64,000 nucleotides of DNA from Macrothele yani (lineage: Eukaryota > Arthropoda > Arachnida > Araneae > Macrothelidae). Below, piece after piece: positions 53,571 to 64,000 of this stretch (position 1 is the first letter of the stretch; the number at the start of each line of letters is the position of its first letter). The notes beneath the pieces were generated by a model that had not been told where the DNA came from, searched no databases, and saw nothing but the letters and a program-made list of their open reading frames with translations. Both the position numbers and the translations under genes were made by a program. The stretch is taken from assembly GCA_039090855.1 (NCBI GenBank), contig CM077024.1, positions 61,713,594 to 61,777,593 on the forward strand. Reading direction: 5' to 3'.

Positions 53571-54802
53571 ATGTTGTGTTGTAGTTCATAGTGACTTCAT
53601 CTCTTTGTCAGGGTCTTCGTCCCAGGCGGCCTGGCGATCTCTAAACGGCTCTGGAAGTTATTATGTATTGCACACTTTTAGGAAAACTTATCGAAGTATC
53701 TCATCCCTAAACAATTATGATCTCAGCATCCCCATTTACTGTTTAAATAGCTTTTCAATTCGTCTACGAATCACTGTAGTTTTTTTGCATTGAGTCAATA
53801 ATTAACAACATTTTACCCATTTTCCTGGACCGCGTATCCCTTGTAAAATTTAATGTAAGAACAAAATTACTCCGTTATTTAGAAGCAACAGACAAGTTAC
53901 ATCCTCTGTGAGAAACTATCGAAGACTTTGTTCAATTCTTAAAAATTTTATACTGATTTCAGAATTTGTAATAGTTTCTTCGCTTTTAGTGAGAACCGAA
54001 ATTCAAATGCGCCAAAACTTAATTTCGTTTTCATGACTTACCTATCCTTAATAAAGCAATTGCGAAAAAATCTTTTGGAAAAACTAGAGTCTAAAATTTG
54101 CAAGAATTTCAGTGTAAATTTAGAAGGTGGGAGAAATTAAAGAATGCAAAAATTAATTAGTATTTCTTTACTGTCAAACTGAAAACATATTTTTTCTGTA
54201 GTTGAAACAGACTCACAGACTCTCCAGAACTGCAGTTCAAGAATTCATGTAACTGCAAGGCCCAAAAGTTAGTAAAACATAAGCACATCTCGTTCAAAAA
54301 AAAAAAAAGCATCAATTCAAAAATTTTACCGTATGTCAACCCCAATTTTTACGCACACAATGAAATTCAAGTTTCTATCCCAGTCTATTGATTGCATTGT
54401 ATTATTAATTATTCAACTGCAACTGGCAAAAGCTGACTGAGGAAAATGATGTCAGCCCAAAGGGGCGGGGCTTAAATTTGAAAGCCGCGAAAGGGGAAGA
54501 AGGGGTGTTGAAAACTGTGTTCGGCTCATAGTGGGGGAGCAATTGGTTTTTTATCAATAAAATATTTGCTACGTAGATTTCCTTTCTTTCTTTCTTTTTA
54601 CGAAGCCGTAGAAGTGGTAGCTTTGTTGGTTCAGTATAACTTGGTTTTGTTCTACAAAAATACTGGAAATACCTTAAGTGTATACTTACTTTTTCCCTCT
54701 TCAATTAGCTTAAGGCTACCGGGAGGAAATATGGCGGCCCACCGGGAATTCTCCCAGGATCCCGACGGTCCAGTTGTAATGTCCGAGGAATGTAGCTGTG
54801 AA
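53571..54802. other. Non-coding, nothing recognised
   Basis: AT-rich spacer; no supported ORF or repeat. Confidence 0.5.
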
Positions 54803-55420
54803 GTGATTAAGCACAGAAATCAGTGCTTAATAACTTCACTTTTAAGCGAATCAGGAATCACTCAAATAACCTGTTTTAATGTTCGTGGAATATAGCTGTC
54901 GGAACACTACACAAATCAATTTTAAATAACTTTACTTTTAAGCGAAACAGGAATCACTCAAATAACCTGCTGTAATATTCGTGGAATATAGCTGTCTGAA
55001 CATTAAACAAATCAGTTCTTAATAATTTCACTATTAAGCGAATCAGGAATCACTCAAATAACCTGCTGTAATGTTCGTGGAATATAGCTGTCTGAACATT
55101 ACACAAATCGATTCATAACAACTTCACTTTCGAGCGAATCAGGAATCACTCAAATAACCTGTTGTTACACAAATCAGTTCTTAATCATTTCCCTTTCAAG
55201 CGAATCAGGAGTCCCTCAAATAACCTGTTGTAATGTTCGTGCAATATAGCAGTCGGAGCACTACACAAATCAGTTCTTAATAACTTCACTTTTAAGTGAA
55301 TCAGGAATCACTCAAATAACCTGTTGTAATGTTCGTGGAATATAGCTCTCGGAACACTACACAAATCAGTTCTTAATAACTTCACTTTTAAGCGAATCAG
55401 GAATCACTCAAATAACTTCA
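54803..55420. repeat. 96-bp tandem repeat, about seven units
   Basis: The word AGGAATCACTCAAATAAC (one unit AGGAGTCCCTCAAATAAC) recurs at 54853, 54949, 55044, 55141, 55207, 55303 and 55399. The period is 95-97 bp except one unit shortened by about 30 bp. The unit also holds TGTTCGTGGAATATAGCTGT. No coding. Confidence 0.93.
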
Positions 55421-55585
55421 GAAAAGGTTACTTACTATTAATCTTTATTCATCAAACGCGCCTTTACCTCGACTCAGCCTTCAACAGCATTGGTAAAAAT
55501 AATCCAACGGATGTAACTCTTTGTTAAGAAAAACACAACACCAACACTCAAGTAGAACACACAGTCGTCAAATAACTCAAACTGG

Positions 55586-56458
55586 TTGTCCGCATATGCT
55601 GATGACCTCACTCTCTTTCTTCGCACTGAACGTTCTTTCGGTGTTGTCCTTTCTGCTTATCGTGAGTATGCTTCAATTTCCGGTTCCGAACTTAATATGT
55701 CTAAATCTGTCGGTCTGTGGGCCGGATCGTGGGTGGCACACGGTGATCGCCCTTGGGGTGCCCGTTGGTCATCCTCGGTCATTAAACTTCTTGGTGTGTA
55801 CGTTGGTAATCCCGTGGCTGTTGCTGATGCCACATGGATTCCTTTGGTTCAGCAGCTCAATCGCCGTCTTGCTCCTTTTTGCCGGTTCAAACCTTTTTTG
55901 TCCTTTTTTAGCAGAGCACATCTGGTTTCTTCCTTTCTTCTTCCCATTTTGACACATTCGCGGTTCGCTTATTTTCCCTCGCCCATTTTTCTCCAATCAG
56001 CTCAACGTTTGATTACTGATTTCATCTGGAATAAGGTTCACTGGGTTCATCGTTCTACTCTCGTCCTTCCTCTGTCCTTTGGAGGTCTTGCCCTCCCAGA
56101 TCTTTTTCAAAAATCTAATGCTATTCATCTTCAGACCTTTCTCCGTTCTTTTTCTCCTCAGATTTCATCGCTTACTATTATTGATACTTTACTTTTCCCT
56201 CGCAGTCCGTTTCTCACTCCCGCTTCTTTCCTCCGTATGGATCTGTTCCCCCTCATTCCAGATCACTTTCCTGATACTTATCGCACCGTTTTTTCCCTCT
56301 GGCATTCCTTATGTCCCGTCCGTCTCCCACCACCTCAACTAATGATCTTCTTGCGGAACCTCTCTTTTACTCTTCTGCACTCCGTTCTCCCTCTTCACCG
56401 TACTTGTGCTTCTCCACCTGGTTCGCCAGTGGCGTGGTACAGGTATCCCAACTTGTAG
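55586..56458 (+). CDS. Tx1/L1-like reverse transcriptase, C-terminal part
   Basis: 290 codons. SAYADDLTLFL at the very start is the catalytic YxDD box. SGSELNMSKSVGLW and IKLLGVYVGN are the following RT motifs D/E. A thumb-like helical part with LPLSFGGLALPDLFQKSNA (about residues 159-177) corresponds to the conserved GGL..P segment of L1-type proteins. The frame ends at 56458 and the protein goes on in another frame from about 56450. Confidence 0.88.
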   Translation: MSAYADDLTLFLRTERSFGVVLSAYREYASISGSELNMSKSVGLWAGSWVAHGDRPWGARWSSSVIKLLGVYVGNPVAVADATWIPLVQQLNRRLAPFCRFKPFLSFFSRAHLVSSFLLPILTHSRFAYFPSPIFLQSAQRLITDFIWNKVHWVHRSTLVLPLSFGGLALPDLFQKSNAIHLQTFLRSFSPQISSLTIIDTLLFPRSPFLTPASFLRMDLFPLIPDHFPDTYRTVFSLWHSLCPVRLPPPQLMIFLRNLSFTLLHSVLPLHRTCASPPGSPVAWYRYPNL

Positions 56459-57305
56459 ATGCTTCTCTCCGCTGGAAGTCTCTTTCCCAAATCGACCCCC
56501 TCTTGCTGACACTCCCTTACATCGCGCCCAACTCCGGTTGCTTCATTTTCAGCTTCAACGCCTTTACCCGTCCCTCGTGAATTCTTTTGGGTTAATTGTT
56601 TCTTCTTCGGCGTCCCCTTGCCTTCCTTTTCTGGTTTATTTGAATGATGTTCCCTTTCTGGTGCATCAAGTTACTGCAAAACTCTTGTACCGCCACTTTC
56701 TTACTTATTTTCGAGCACCTCTCGCTATTCCTTTTGTGCCTCCTGATGAAACCTCTCAGACATGGGTCGATTCACACATTTCTCTGGCTTCCCCAAAAGC
56801 AACTGATATTCATTGGCTACATCTTCATCGCCGCTTGCTCACACCACGAACTCTTCATCGTTTTGGTCGCCTGTCTTCTCCCTTGTGTTTTTTCTGTTCA
56901 ACGCTCGGTGATGTTCATCACGCATGTGACTCCTGTTTAGTTTTACAGCCTCTTTTTTCCTTGATGTTTGCTCTTCTCTCCAAGGTTTGTCCTTCCTTTC
57001 ACTCTGTTTCACATTACTATTTTCTTCGCCGTCATCATCCTTCCGCTGCTGTTCACAATCCAGTTTGCGCGTTTTTAATTTTGCAGGCCAAACTGACTAT
57101 TTATTTATACTATCATACCAGTGTTGATCGGCCTGCTCTTTGTCGATATCATCCTGCGAGAGTTTTTCTGTGCCGTAGGTTTCGTTCCTCGATCAAGTCC
57201 GTCATCCAACTTGAGTGCGAGGTAGCTCTGGCCCGGCAGGCAGTTCCTGCTTTCTTCTCGATCTGGTCCCCTACCTCCCCTGGTTTCGAGTTGAGCATGG
57301 GTTGA
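56406..57305 (+). CDS. C-terminal domain of the Tx1/L1-like LINE protein
   Basis: 299 codons overlapping the previous frame by about 50 bp. The real continuation starts after the frame change. IHWLHLHRRLLTPRTLHRFG precedes a Cys/His cluster CFFCSTLGDVHHACDSC (about residues 160-176), as in the zinc-knuckle-like C-terminus of this LINE group. It ends ELSMG. One frameshift in an otherwise readable gene. Confidence 0.82.
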   Translation: MLLHLVRQWRGTGIPTCRCFSPLEVSFPNRPPLADTPLHRAQLRLLHFQLQRLYPSLVNSFGLIVSSSASPCLPFLVYLNDVPFLVHQVTAKLLYRHFLTYFRAPLAIPFVPPDETSQTWVDSHISLASPKATDIHWLHLHRRLLTPRTLHRFGRLSSPLCFFCSTLGDVHHACDSCLVLQPLFSLMFALLSKVCPSFHSVSHYYFLRRHHPSAAVHNPVCAFLILQAKLTIYLYYHTSVDRPALCRYHPARVFLCRRFRSSIKSVIQLECEVALARQAVPAFFSIWSPTSPGFELSMG

Positions 57306-59440
57306 TTCAATTCGTTTGATCAGTTGTTTTTTCTTGTTTTTGTTATGGTGTACTGGTTTCTTCACTTTGTTTGTTTTTGCTTTTCCGGGTTGTTGTCTTG
57401 TTCTGTTTTTGATTGAGCTGCAGGGTTTTTTTTGCCTTGTATTCATTCTTTTCTTCTAATCCTGTTGTTTTTCCTTTTTTTTTTTTACCGTTTTCCTTTT
57501 CTTGTTTTTATGATGGCCCTTTGGTAATGTTGTACTGTTTTGCTTCCTTGAGATTCCGGTCTTTTTGTTGTTTTTTCCTCTGTGCTTTGTTAGCTCATTC
57601 TACTGGTCGGTATATTCTTTCTTGGATAGTGGTTTTCTATACTTTTCCTCTTACTAGCGGCCTCTGCCTCTTTGTCTGAATTTTCTAGTCATTTTGCGCT
57701 GTGATTGGATGTTTTACAGCTAGTTGCTTTGACTTTTTTCTGTCCGGAGTCCGTGGGCATTTGTGTTCCTGTGTTCTGTGTGTATTTTTTTCTGGTTCTT
57801 GGTGTTGCTGTGCAATCGGTTATTGTTTTTTGTGTCGGTATTTTTGTTGAGTTGTTTGTCTATGTTTTATTGTGTGCTTGCTTTCTATGTTTTCGTCGGC
57901 CACAGTTGTTGGTAGACGCATTTCTTGTTGTCGTGTTTTGTTGTACTGGTTGGCCACCAATTGTTTGTGATCACTGTTATTGTTTGGTATTAGTGTGATG
58001 CTTGTTGGGTGTTGTTGTTTTCCGTTGGGCTAGTCTGTGTTGTCTAGTTTTGCAAAATTTTTTTGGCGTGTTGTGTTTCTTTTGTGCTTGTTTGTTTGTT
58101 GTTGTTCCTGATCTTCTTTTTTGTACTGTGTTTCCTTAATGTGGTATTACCGTGTTTTTGTAATTGCTCTTGCTTTTTGCACGTGTTGTGTTTAGTTGTT
58201 CGGATGGCGGCTGTCCTACTCGCTCTGCTCCTGTGTGAGTTTTTATAATACTGTGATTGTATTTTACCTATACTGCTAATGTGATAATCTTGTTTTTTAC
58301 TTGTTTGTGTATGTTCTACTTTCGTGTTTCAGTTGGCTCCGCAGTTTAGGGAGCCTTTTTTTCTCATGCCTTGTGTTTCATGTTCACTTGTTTGTCTATT
58401 GGGTTACGTTGACCCAAGGAGTTGGTCAACGCTCTATTTTCCTTGTACTTTTTTTTACTGTGCCTCTTGTGTTTTTTTTTTTTTTCTTGACTGTATGTGA
58501 CTACATGTGTAGTGAAGTAGTCAGTTGAGGCAGTTTTGTCTTTGATTATGTTTTAAGTGCACTTTTTGTGTTTTCGTTTTTGTGTTTCTTTGCACTCAAG
58601 CTAGGGTTCTACGTCTTGCTTCGTGCTTCTCCTGTCCGGGTTTTCCTGTGATATTGTATTTTTTCTCGGCACAGCCTTCTGTTGCCGTGCACGACTGGAC
58701 GTACTTTGTGTTGTTTTCAATGTGTTATGATGCTATGCGATCTTGTTTCCGCGTGATTCTCTCTATAGCGCCACGTCGGCTTCTGGGGTTTGTCAACGCG
58801 CGTCTTCTTGTTTTGAGTATGAAATTTGAATTGATTGCGATTTTTTTGTGAATCTCGTGTGCCTGTTTGGCTACATTTATTTTGTGTGATGCAGCGGTTT
58901 TTCCCCTTATTATCATGTATTCTTCTGTACAGTGTTCCTCCTGACTTACATGCGTCACTTCGTATTTCGTTTTTAGTTATAGCAGTTGGTTAACACCCCT
59001 CTTTATGTGCACGGTTTTTTTTTTTGTTTTTTAATGTTCTTCTTGTACTAATGTTTTGGCCGCTGCTGCATGTTTTCAGAAGTACAGTTTTGTTTCTCTT
59101 GTCGCTGTCTTGCAGTGTCAGTCAATTTGTGTTGTGTTGTATTGTTGTTGTGTTTTTTACCTGTCACCTTTGTGTTCGCGCTGCTATGTACTAGTTTTTG
59201 GAATGTGTTTTTCTTCCCTCACTCTGGGGTTTGGGTTTTGTAATGTGTGTGTTTTTCGTTTTTGTTTTCTGTGTTCCTTTTTTATCTGTATATATTTTAA
59301 TCTTGTTCTGATGTTACCAGTTTTCTTTCCTCCTTTCTTTTGTGTTGAGACTTCTTGGCCTCGTCTCTTTTAATACAGTCTCATGTGACTGAAGCGTATC
59401 ACATGTACCTTGCTTTTAGACTAATAAAGGTTTATTTTGA
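57306..59440 (+). other. A-poor, T/G-rich 3' region of the LINE
   Basis: Strongly skewed: in 57841-57900 I count 4 A and 35 T out of 60. Many open frames here (for example 57705-57998, 58582-58851) are side effects of scarce A and hence scarce stop codons, and encode hydrophobic Cys/Phe/Val-rich strings that I do not regard as proteins. Confidence 0.7.
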
Positions 59441-59442
59441 AG

Positions 59443-59653
59443 GCAGTGGTCTAAGGCGCTGGCCTCTGACCATTCGTCCGTAAGGGGTCCGGGTTCGAAT
59501 CCCGGTCAGGCATGGATATTGTGTTTGTCTTACGGCACTGGCTCTCTCCCTTCCCTGAAACCAGTGACCCTAAATTAGGGACGGGCGACTGCTTATAGCT
59601 CATTGAGTTGCTCACGGTGGTCGTTAAACCTCCAATAAAAAAAATATAAAAAC
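59443..59653 (+). mobile_element. 5'-truncated SINE joined to a LINE 3' end
   Basis: Starts at GCAGTGGTCTAAGGCGCTGG, lacking about the first 14 bp of the family. The B box (GGGTTCGAATCCC) and body are intact. It sits 15 bp after the LINE AATAAA without a clear target duplication. Confidence 0.9.
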
Positions 59654-60950
59654 CCAGATTTTGCTACAAATACATCAGAAGCAGTAATTAGCACTTATCC
59701 CCGTGGTGGCCAAACCATTCTTTACCAGACATTAGAAATTATGTGAAACATATTTTCCATCAGGTCTTGTGTGCGACACAGGAATAATTTTTCAAATCGG
59801 AGTTTTAGAGATAGAAATAAAGCAGAAAACACACTTTACCTTTGTGCCCCCTAGCGGAAAGTCTATGATTTACTTGAAAATTTTGAATTTATACGGAAAA
59901 CATTTCGCATCGGAAACACTATCCCACAAAGAAGGAATTTTTCAAATCGAACTCCTACAAGTAGAGATATTGACAAAAATTGGATATACATCTACGCCCC
60001 CTGGTGTAGAAACGATGCATTATTTTAAGAAGAAAAAGTTTCTAAAAGGTTTGTCGACATGAGTAGTATCGGTCTACAAACGACGTTTTTCTTTCAATCG
60101 AGAATTTAGAAGCACATATTTTGCTGCAAATACATCAGAAGCGGAAAAGTTAACGCCCCCTGGTGGCCAAACCATTTATTTTTTTTTACAAAAATTAGAA
60201 ATTATGTGCAAACGATTTCCTATCAGGAGCTGTATCCGGTGCGGAAAGAATGTTTCAAATCGGAGATTTAGAAGCAGAAATATAGGAGGAAACCCAATTT
60301 ACCTCTACGTCCCCTAGCGGAAAGTCTATGAATTACTTGAAAATTTTGAAATTATATGAAAAACATGTCACACTGGAAACACTATCCAACAAAGAAGGAA
60401 TTTTTCAAATCGAACTCCTAGAAGTAGAGATATTGATAAAATATATATATATACATCTACGCCCCCTGGCGGAGAAACTGTGAAATATTGTAAGAAGACA
60501 ATATTGCAAAAATGTTTATCGATGTAAGTGGCATCAGTCCATGAAAGAATTTTTTCAATCAATATTTTAGAAGCTCAGATTTTATGGTAAATACATCAGA
60601 AGCAAAAATTAACACTTACGCTCCCTGGTGGCCAAAGTATTCTTTACCAAAAATTTGAAATTATATGCAAAAAATTTTCCATTAGGAGTTGTATCCGCTA
60701 AAGAAAATATTTCTCAAATCGAAGTTTTAGAAGAAGAGTTATCAGGAAAAATGCAATTTATTTTTACTCCCCCTAGCGGAAAATCTATGCGTAATTTGAA
60801 AAAGTAACTATATCTAAAATACTCTTCGACATAAACAGAAACGAAAGATAAATGATTTTTTTAATCGTATGTTTTGAAGCAAATATGTGGAATAAAACGT
60901 ATTTTTGAATTCGACATCATCTGCATTTACGCCCTCTAGCGGCGAAAGTG
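59654..60950 (+). repeat. Satellite-like array with CTCF-like motifs
   Basis: About 2.8 higher-order units of roughly 455-465 bp, each made of three ~150-bp subunits. Every subunit carries a C5-CTGGTGG or C4-CTAGCGG core: 59695, 59843, 59991, 60151, 60304, 60457, 60616, 60764, 60927, all in one orientation. The best, TAACGCCCCCTGGTGGCCA at 60151-60169, differs at one position from the known vertebrate CTCF consensus in reverse orientation. Other shared words: TTTTTCAAATCG, AATACATCAGAAGC. It ends near a GACGGACGGAAGGACGGAC stretch at 61066. Confidence 0.8.
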
Positions 60951-63345
60951 TACATCGTAAAAAAAATGAAATAAAGGTTCATCATTCGCATATTTCAAAC
61001 TTCCCAATGCAAAAATAATCTTTCAAATCGGACTAATAGTTGCAGAGATATCGTATGTTCAGACGGACGGAAGGACGGACAAACCGGTAACATAAGCACG
61101 ATCTTTTTACAAAAGACGTGCTAATAATGTCCAGATTGTATAAAAAATGCCGAGAAAGGGCTTCAGTGAAGGATTGCCATACTTTCTTGGTGTAAAAAAA
61201 GTCTGGGTTACATTTAATAAAAGCTCAGAAAGACCTTAGACACAATTGGCATGAACAGCATTAACTTTTATTGGATTAACAATGAAACATCACATATCTC
61301 ATTTATCTTGGCTATGTGTAAACAATTTACAGTGTATAGCTCCACTGAAAATTACATTTTATGTTTTTGAAATATACTTTAAGTAACCATTTCTTAGGGA
61401 AAATTAACATGTTTTGAAAATTAAGTTAAGTAGTAGTATCGTACCATTTATAGATTTATAGGTTCACTTTCACCTGTAACTATTCTTTGTAATCTTATCT
61501 CTGTTTCACTGATTTAATTTGAAATTAGTTTCGTTTCACTAGTTTTGTATGGTATGAATACAGTATTTTCTCATTGATAGTAAGTATCAAACACAAAATT
61601 TCAAATTTTTATCCAAACAGTACAGGCGTTAACAACTGTAAATCATAACTCCACCGATTTCATTTTATATCTCGCCTACATTTAACAGATTTCACTTGGC
61701 TTTATATTCTTTTTTTTTTTTTTTTTTGTCCTAAACAAACACCAACTTGTCACATCTCGTTGCAAATAAATTTGTTTCCAATTCTGTCGCAACAGACTCT
61801 GAACCCTAAATTATACAATCACATAAGTTGTAATAATTGGTTACGCAACACACAGATTAATTGAGAATTTGGTGGCTCAAAAGGAATTTTAAATAAACAC
61901 GTCTGAGCGATTACTTTAAAACTGAAATCCGCTTCCATTTCATTATGACAATATATATAAATATATAGTTTGAAATCATTATGACAATGTAATAATATAT
62001 TATGACAATATAATAATATACAGTTTGAAATCCCTATCTCCTTTTCGCAGGGGTTATGTAAAAGTTCGGCCGATTTCATTTTAGCAAATTAAGGTATGGA
62101 CAGTTCCGGTCCTAGTCATTCTGTTTTTTCACTGCTATTTTCTAATTGTTACTAAATATATTCGTTAGAAAGTGCTCAAAACATAATTTTAAGTGTTGAG
62201 CTTTGTGTTTCTATAAACGGTGTCTGGAAAATTTCCGCTTCTAAAACGCTCACGGTTTCAACGATAAGAGCGTCTTTGCGTTTATCACAGCGTTTCTGCT
62301 CCTAATACATGGGTCAAAGAAATCCTTTTGGGGCCTGAAAACAACCCTGCCTCATCAGCCGCTGCTTTATCTCACGTTAGTTATTTCTTAGTCGCTGTAG
62401 AAAGCAGCACAAAAGCAGTGATTTTATAAAACAGGTGATCTAAACTACGAAAAATATTCAAGCTTTTTTCTCAATCTGGAGCTGATTAAACAGCATCAAG
62501 ATCGCATGGCATGACAGAAACTGCCATTGGTGAAGACGTTCTGTCAAACGCATAAGCGTATAGTAGTGTTCCCAAGTTAAAGGGCAGGACCTGAGCGGTC
62601 AATTTTGTTGAAACATAAGTCTCACAGCAGTGGTCAAGCATTGTTCCCACGTGCGGAGAGAAAAACTTGTTTATTATTTCTAACAGCTCTGGGGTAACTG
62701 CGGTAACTGCGTAACTACAGTACTAAAAGTGTCACGTGATCACTTCGTAGAAGAACGCCTGCGTGAGAAATTCAACTAGCTTCTATTCACAAGCTTTCAC
62801 AAGCTTTGTGGCGACACTTCTGTTATGATGGTCGTTCTGACGTGTGCTGCGATGTTTTCTTGCAAGCAGTTAATACGTTTTGTCCTCTGATACTCCATGT
62901 TTATATTTCAAATGCTATATTATCTGATACTCCATGTTTATTTAATTCTTAAGTGTTAGTAACTCCATTTATTTTCTATTCCTTGTGTGTGCTCCTTTAT
63001 AAAATACATATTCTCAAGAATGCTTCGTCATCTTCATCATTTTGTTGGATAACCTTATTCAAGGTGAGTCATTTATCTGCATATAACAATTTCCGAAGTT
63101 TCTAGTCTGTCCATTGGAACGTAAAGCTATAAGCATACCAAAGGCAATTGTAGATAGACACAGGAAAACCCCGTTTTTCATGGCACACTAATAATAATAA
63201 CAACAACAAAAAATGTCATATAATGAAAGGAAAAAAACACTCGGACTCCTATTTGTAGTTTAGTTTCACACAACATTGAAGGCTTTACTTCAGAAAGCTG
63301 GAAGCATTGAAAACAGCGCATTCCTTTGTTGTTTCGTTATTCAAC
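60951..63345. other. Non-coding AT-rich stretch
   Basis: Holds a 19-nt T run near 61710-61728 and short AT-rich local duplications at 61940-62030 (ATTATGACAAT words). No gene or element boundary supported. Confidence 0.5.
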
Positions 63346-63349
63346 GGCC

Positions 63350-63524
63350 ACGATCAGAAAATATGAGGGTTAAAAGAAGTCACCCGTCCCTGATTCCAGG
63401 AAAGGGACAGAGACAGGGCCATTCGGCCAGCACACTAGCCACGTATCTGGAACCCGAACTAGGAACCATCTCGGACGAATGATCTGAAGCCAACGGTCAA
63501 ACCACTTGGCCACCTGGACATTTC
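63350..63524 (-). mobile_element. Old, diverged SINE copy
   Basis: Body words GTCACCCGTCCCTGATTCCA and CGGACGAATGATC, and the head remnant CACTTGGCCACCTGG, match the minus strand of the family. The B box is degraded to AACCCGAACTAGG. Confidence 0.7.
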
Positions 63525-63799
63525 CAGTACTTTAGAAGAGAGAAAAAATACTCAAAGATAACTAACGCAACAACAAAAGAAGAAATTCTGCCCACCTTTC
63601 AATAGTGACTGATTGATGTTTCAAAGACGGAAGGAACAAGTTCTAGGGGGACATGATGGTATGTTGAACAAAACTTTGAACAGTTGCTCATATACTTTTC
63701 ACTTTTTTCGGGTGAAACGCTAACACAATCTTCAGAGACGCAGGTCTCTAGCAAATCTCCTGTGTGGACACAAATGGCACGCCTTTTCAACGGCGCGGG

Positions 63800-63898
63800 A
63801 CCTTTCTGTTTCCTAGAACCAGTGACACCAAATTAGAGACCAGCGGGCCTCTTTTAAGCCCTCGACATTCCCAGAGGTCGCTAAACTCCGAATATAAA
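63800..63898 (+). mobile_element. SINE 3' fragment (old)
   Basis: CCTAGAACCAGTGACACCAA, AATTAGAGACCAGCGGG and GGTCGCTAAACTCCGAATA match the 3' body of the family on the plus strand; the head is missing. Confidence 0.65.
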
Positions 63899-64000
63899 AA
63901 CCTCTCCATTTAAGTGATTTAAATGTGCTTTTAATATGTATTTTCGAAGACGAAAAGAAAAGAAAAAATATTGTAATCGCTGGATGTAATCATACCTAGC

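Larger units (their letters stand above)
55583..59440 (+). mobile_element. 5'-truncated Tx1/L1-like LINE with long 3' UTR
   Basis: Begins abruptly inside the RT at the YADD box, continues through the thumb and C-terminal part (two overlapping frames) to 57305, then has about 2.1 kb of T/G-rich 3' sequence ending with AATAAA (59422-59427). The phrase ISGSELNMSKSVGLWAGSW and the late CFFCSTLGDVHHACDSC segment are typical of the Tx1/L1 side of LINEs. A SINE lacking its first bases follows at once. Confidence 0.8.

Noticed and set aside
57705..59373. Several open frames of 60-105 codons in the T/G-rich region
   Set aside because: Stop codons need A, and A is scarce on this strand, so long frames arise by composition. 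The peptides are Cys/Phe/Val strings without domains.

Overview
The window is nuclear DNA from a metazoan with a TE-rich genome, most likely an arthropod. The repertoire fits this: Tc1/mariner elements, an RTE-type LINE ending in a CAT/ATG microsatellite, Penelope-like elements with GIY-YIG, a gypsy-type LTR element and tRNA-derived SINEs. A chelicerate is possible, but the sequence alone does not settle it. There is no operon-like organisation. By my reading only two stretches look like host protein-coding sequence: a 3'-terminal coiled-coil exon (23240-23615) and one long intronless ORF of 1314 codons (40923-44867). The rest is mobile elements, their relics, satellites and unassigned AT-rich DNA.

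Layout. 1-5.2 kb: a mariner relic carrying a SINE and a TA-flanked MITE, a foldback element and a dimeric tRNA-like repeat. 5.2-9.7 kb: a 170-bp palindrome, a hAT-like relic and a nearly full RTE-type LINE (minus strand) with endonuclease and reverse transcriptase split by one frame change. 9.7-19.7 kb: four decayed Tc1-like elements with recognisable terminal inverted repeats. 20.3-22.1 kb: a head-to-head pair of tRNA-derived units and a TTAA-flanked piggyBac-type element that carries two tRNA-like modules 325 bp apart. 23.2-23.7 kb: the coiled-coil exon. 24-31 kb: dispersed repeats, another mariner, another Tc1 with a nested SINE. 31.7-35.3 kb: a mariner split by a deleted LTR retrotransposon, with a 4-bp target duplication. 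35.9-38.4 kb: a mariner in which a 104-bp slice of the transposase gene has expanded into a 17-copy satellite.

40.9-44.9 kb: the most interesting gene, a large soluble-looking protein with one ankyrin-like stretch and two R-x4-H motifs (RDELSH and RNVLAH) of the kind found in HEPN ribonuclease domains. Its function is unknown.

48-64 kb: a Tc1 relic, a large inverted pair of Penelope-like elements, a 96-bp tandem repeat, a Tx1/L1-like LINE with a strongly A-poor sense strand, and a satellite-like array (59.7-60.95 kb). Each ~150-bp subunit of that array carries a sequence very close to the CTCF-binding consensus, all in one orientation. About twelve copies of one tRNA-derived SINE family, young and old, are scattered throughout; several have clear target-site duplications and date the nesting order.
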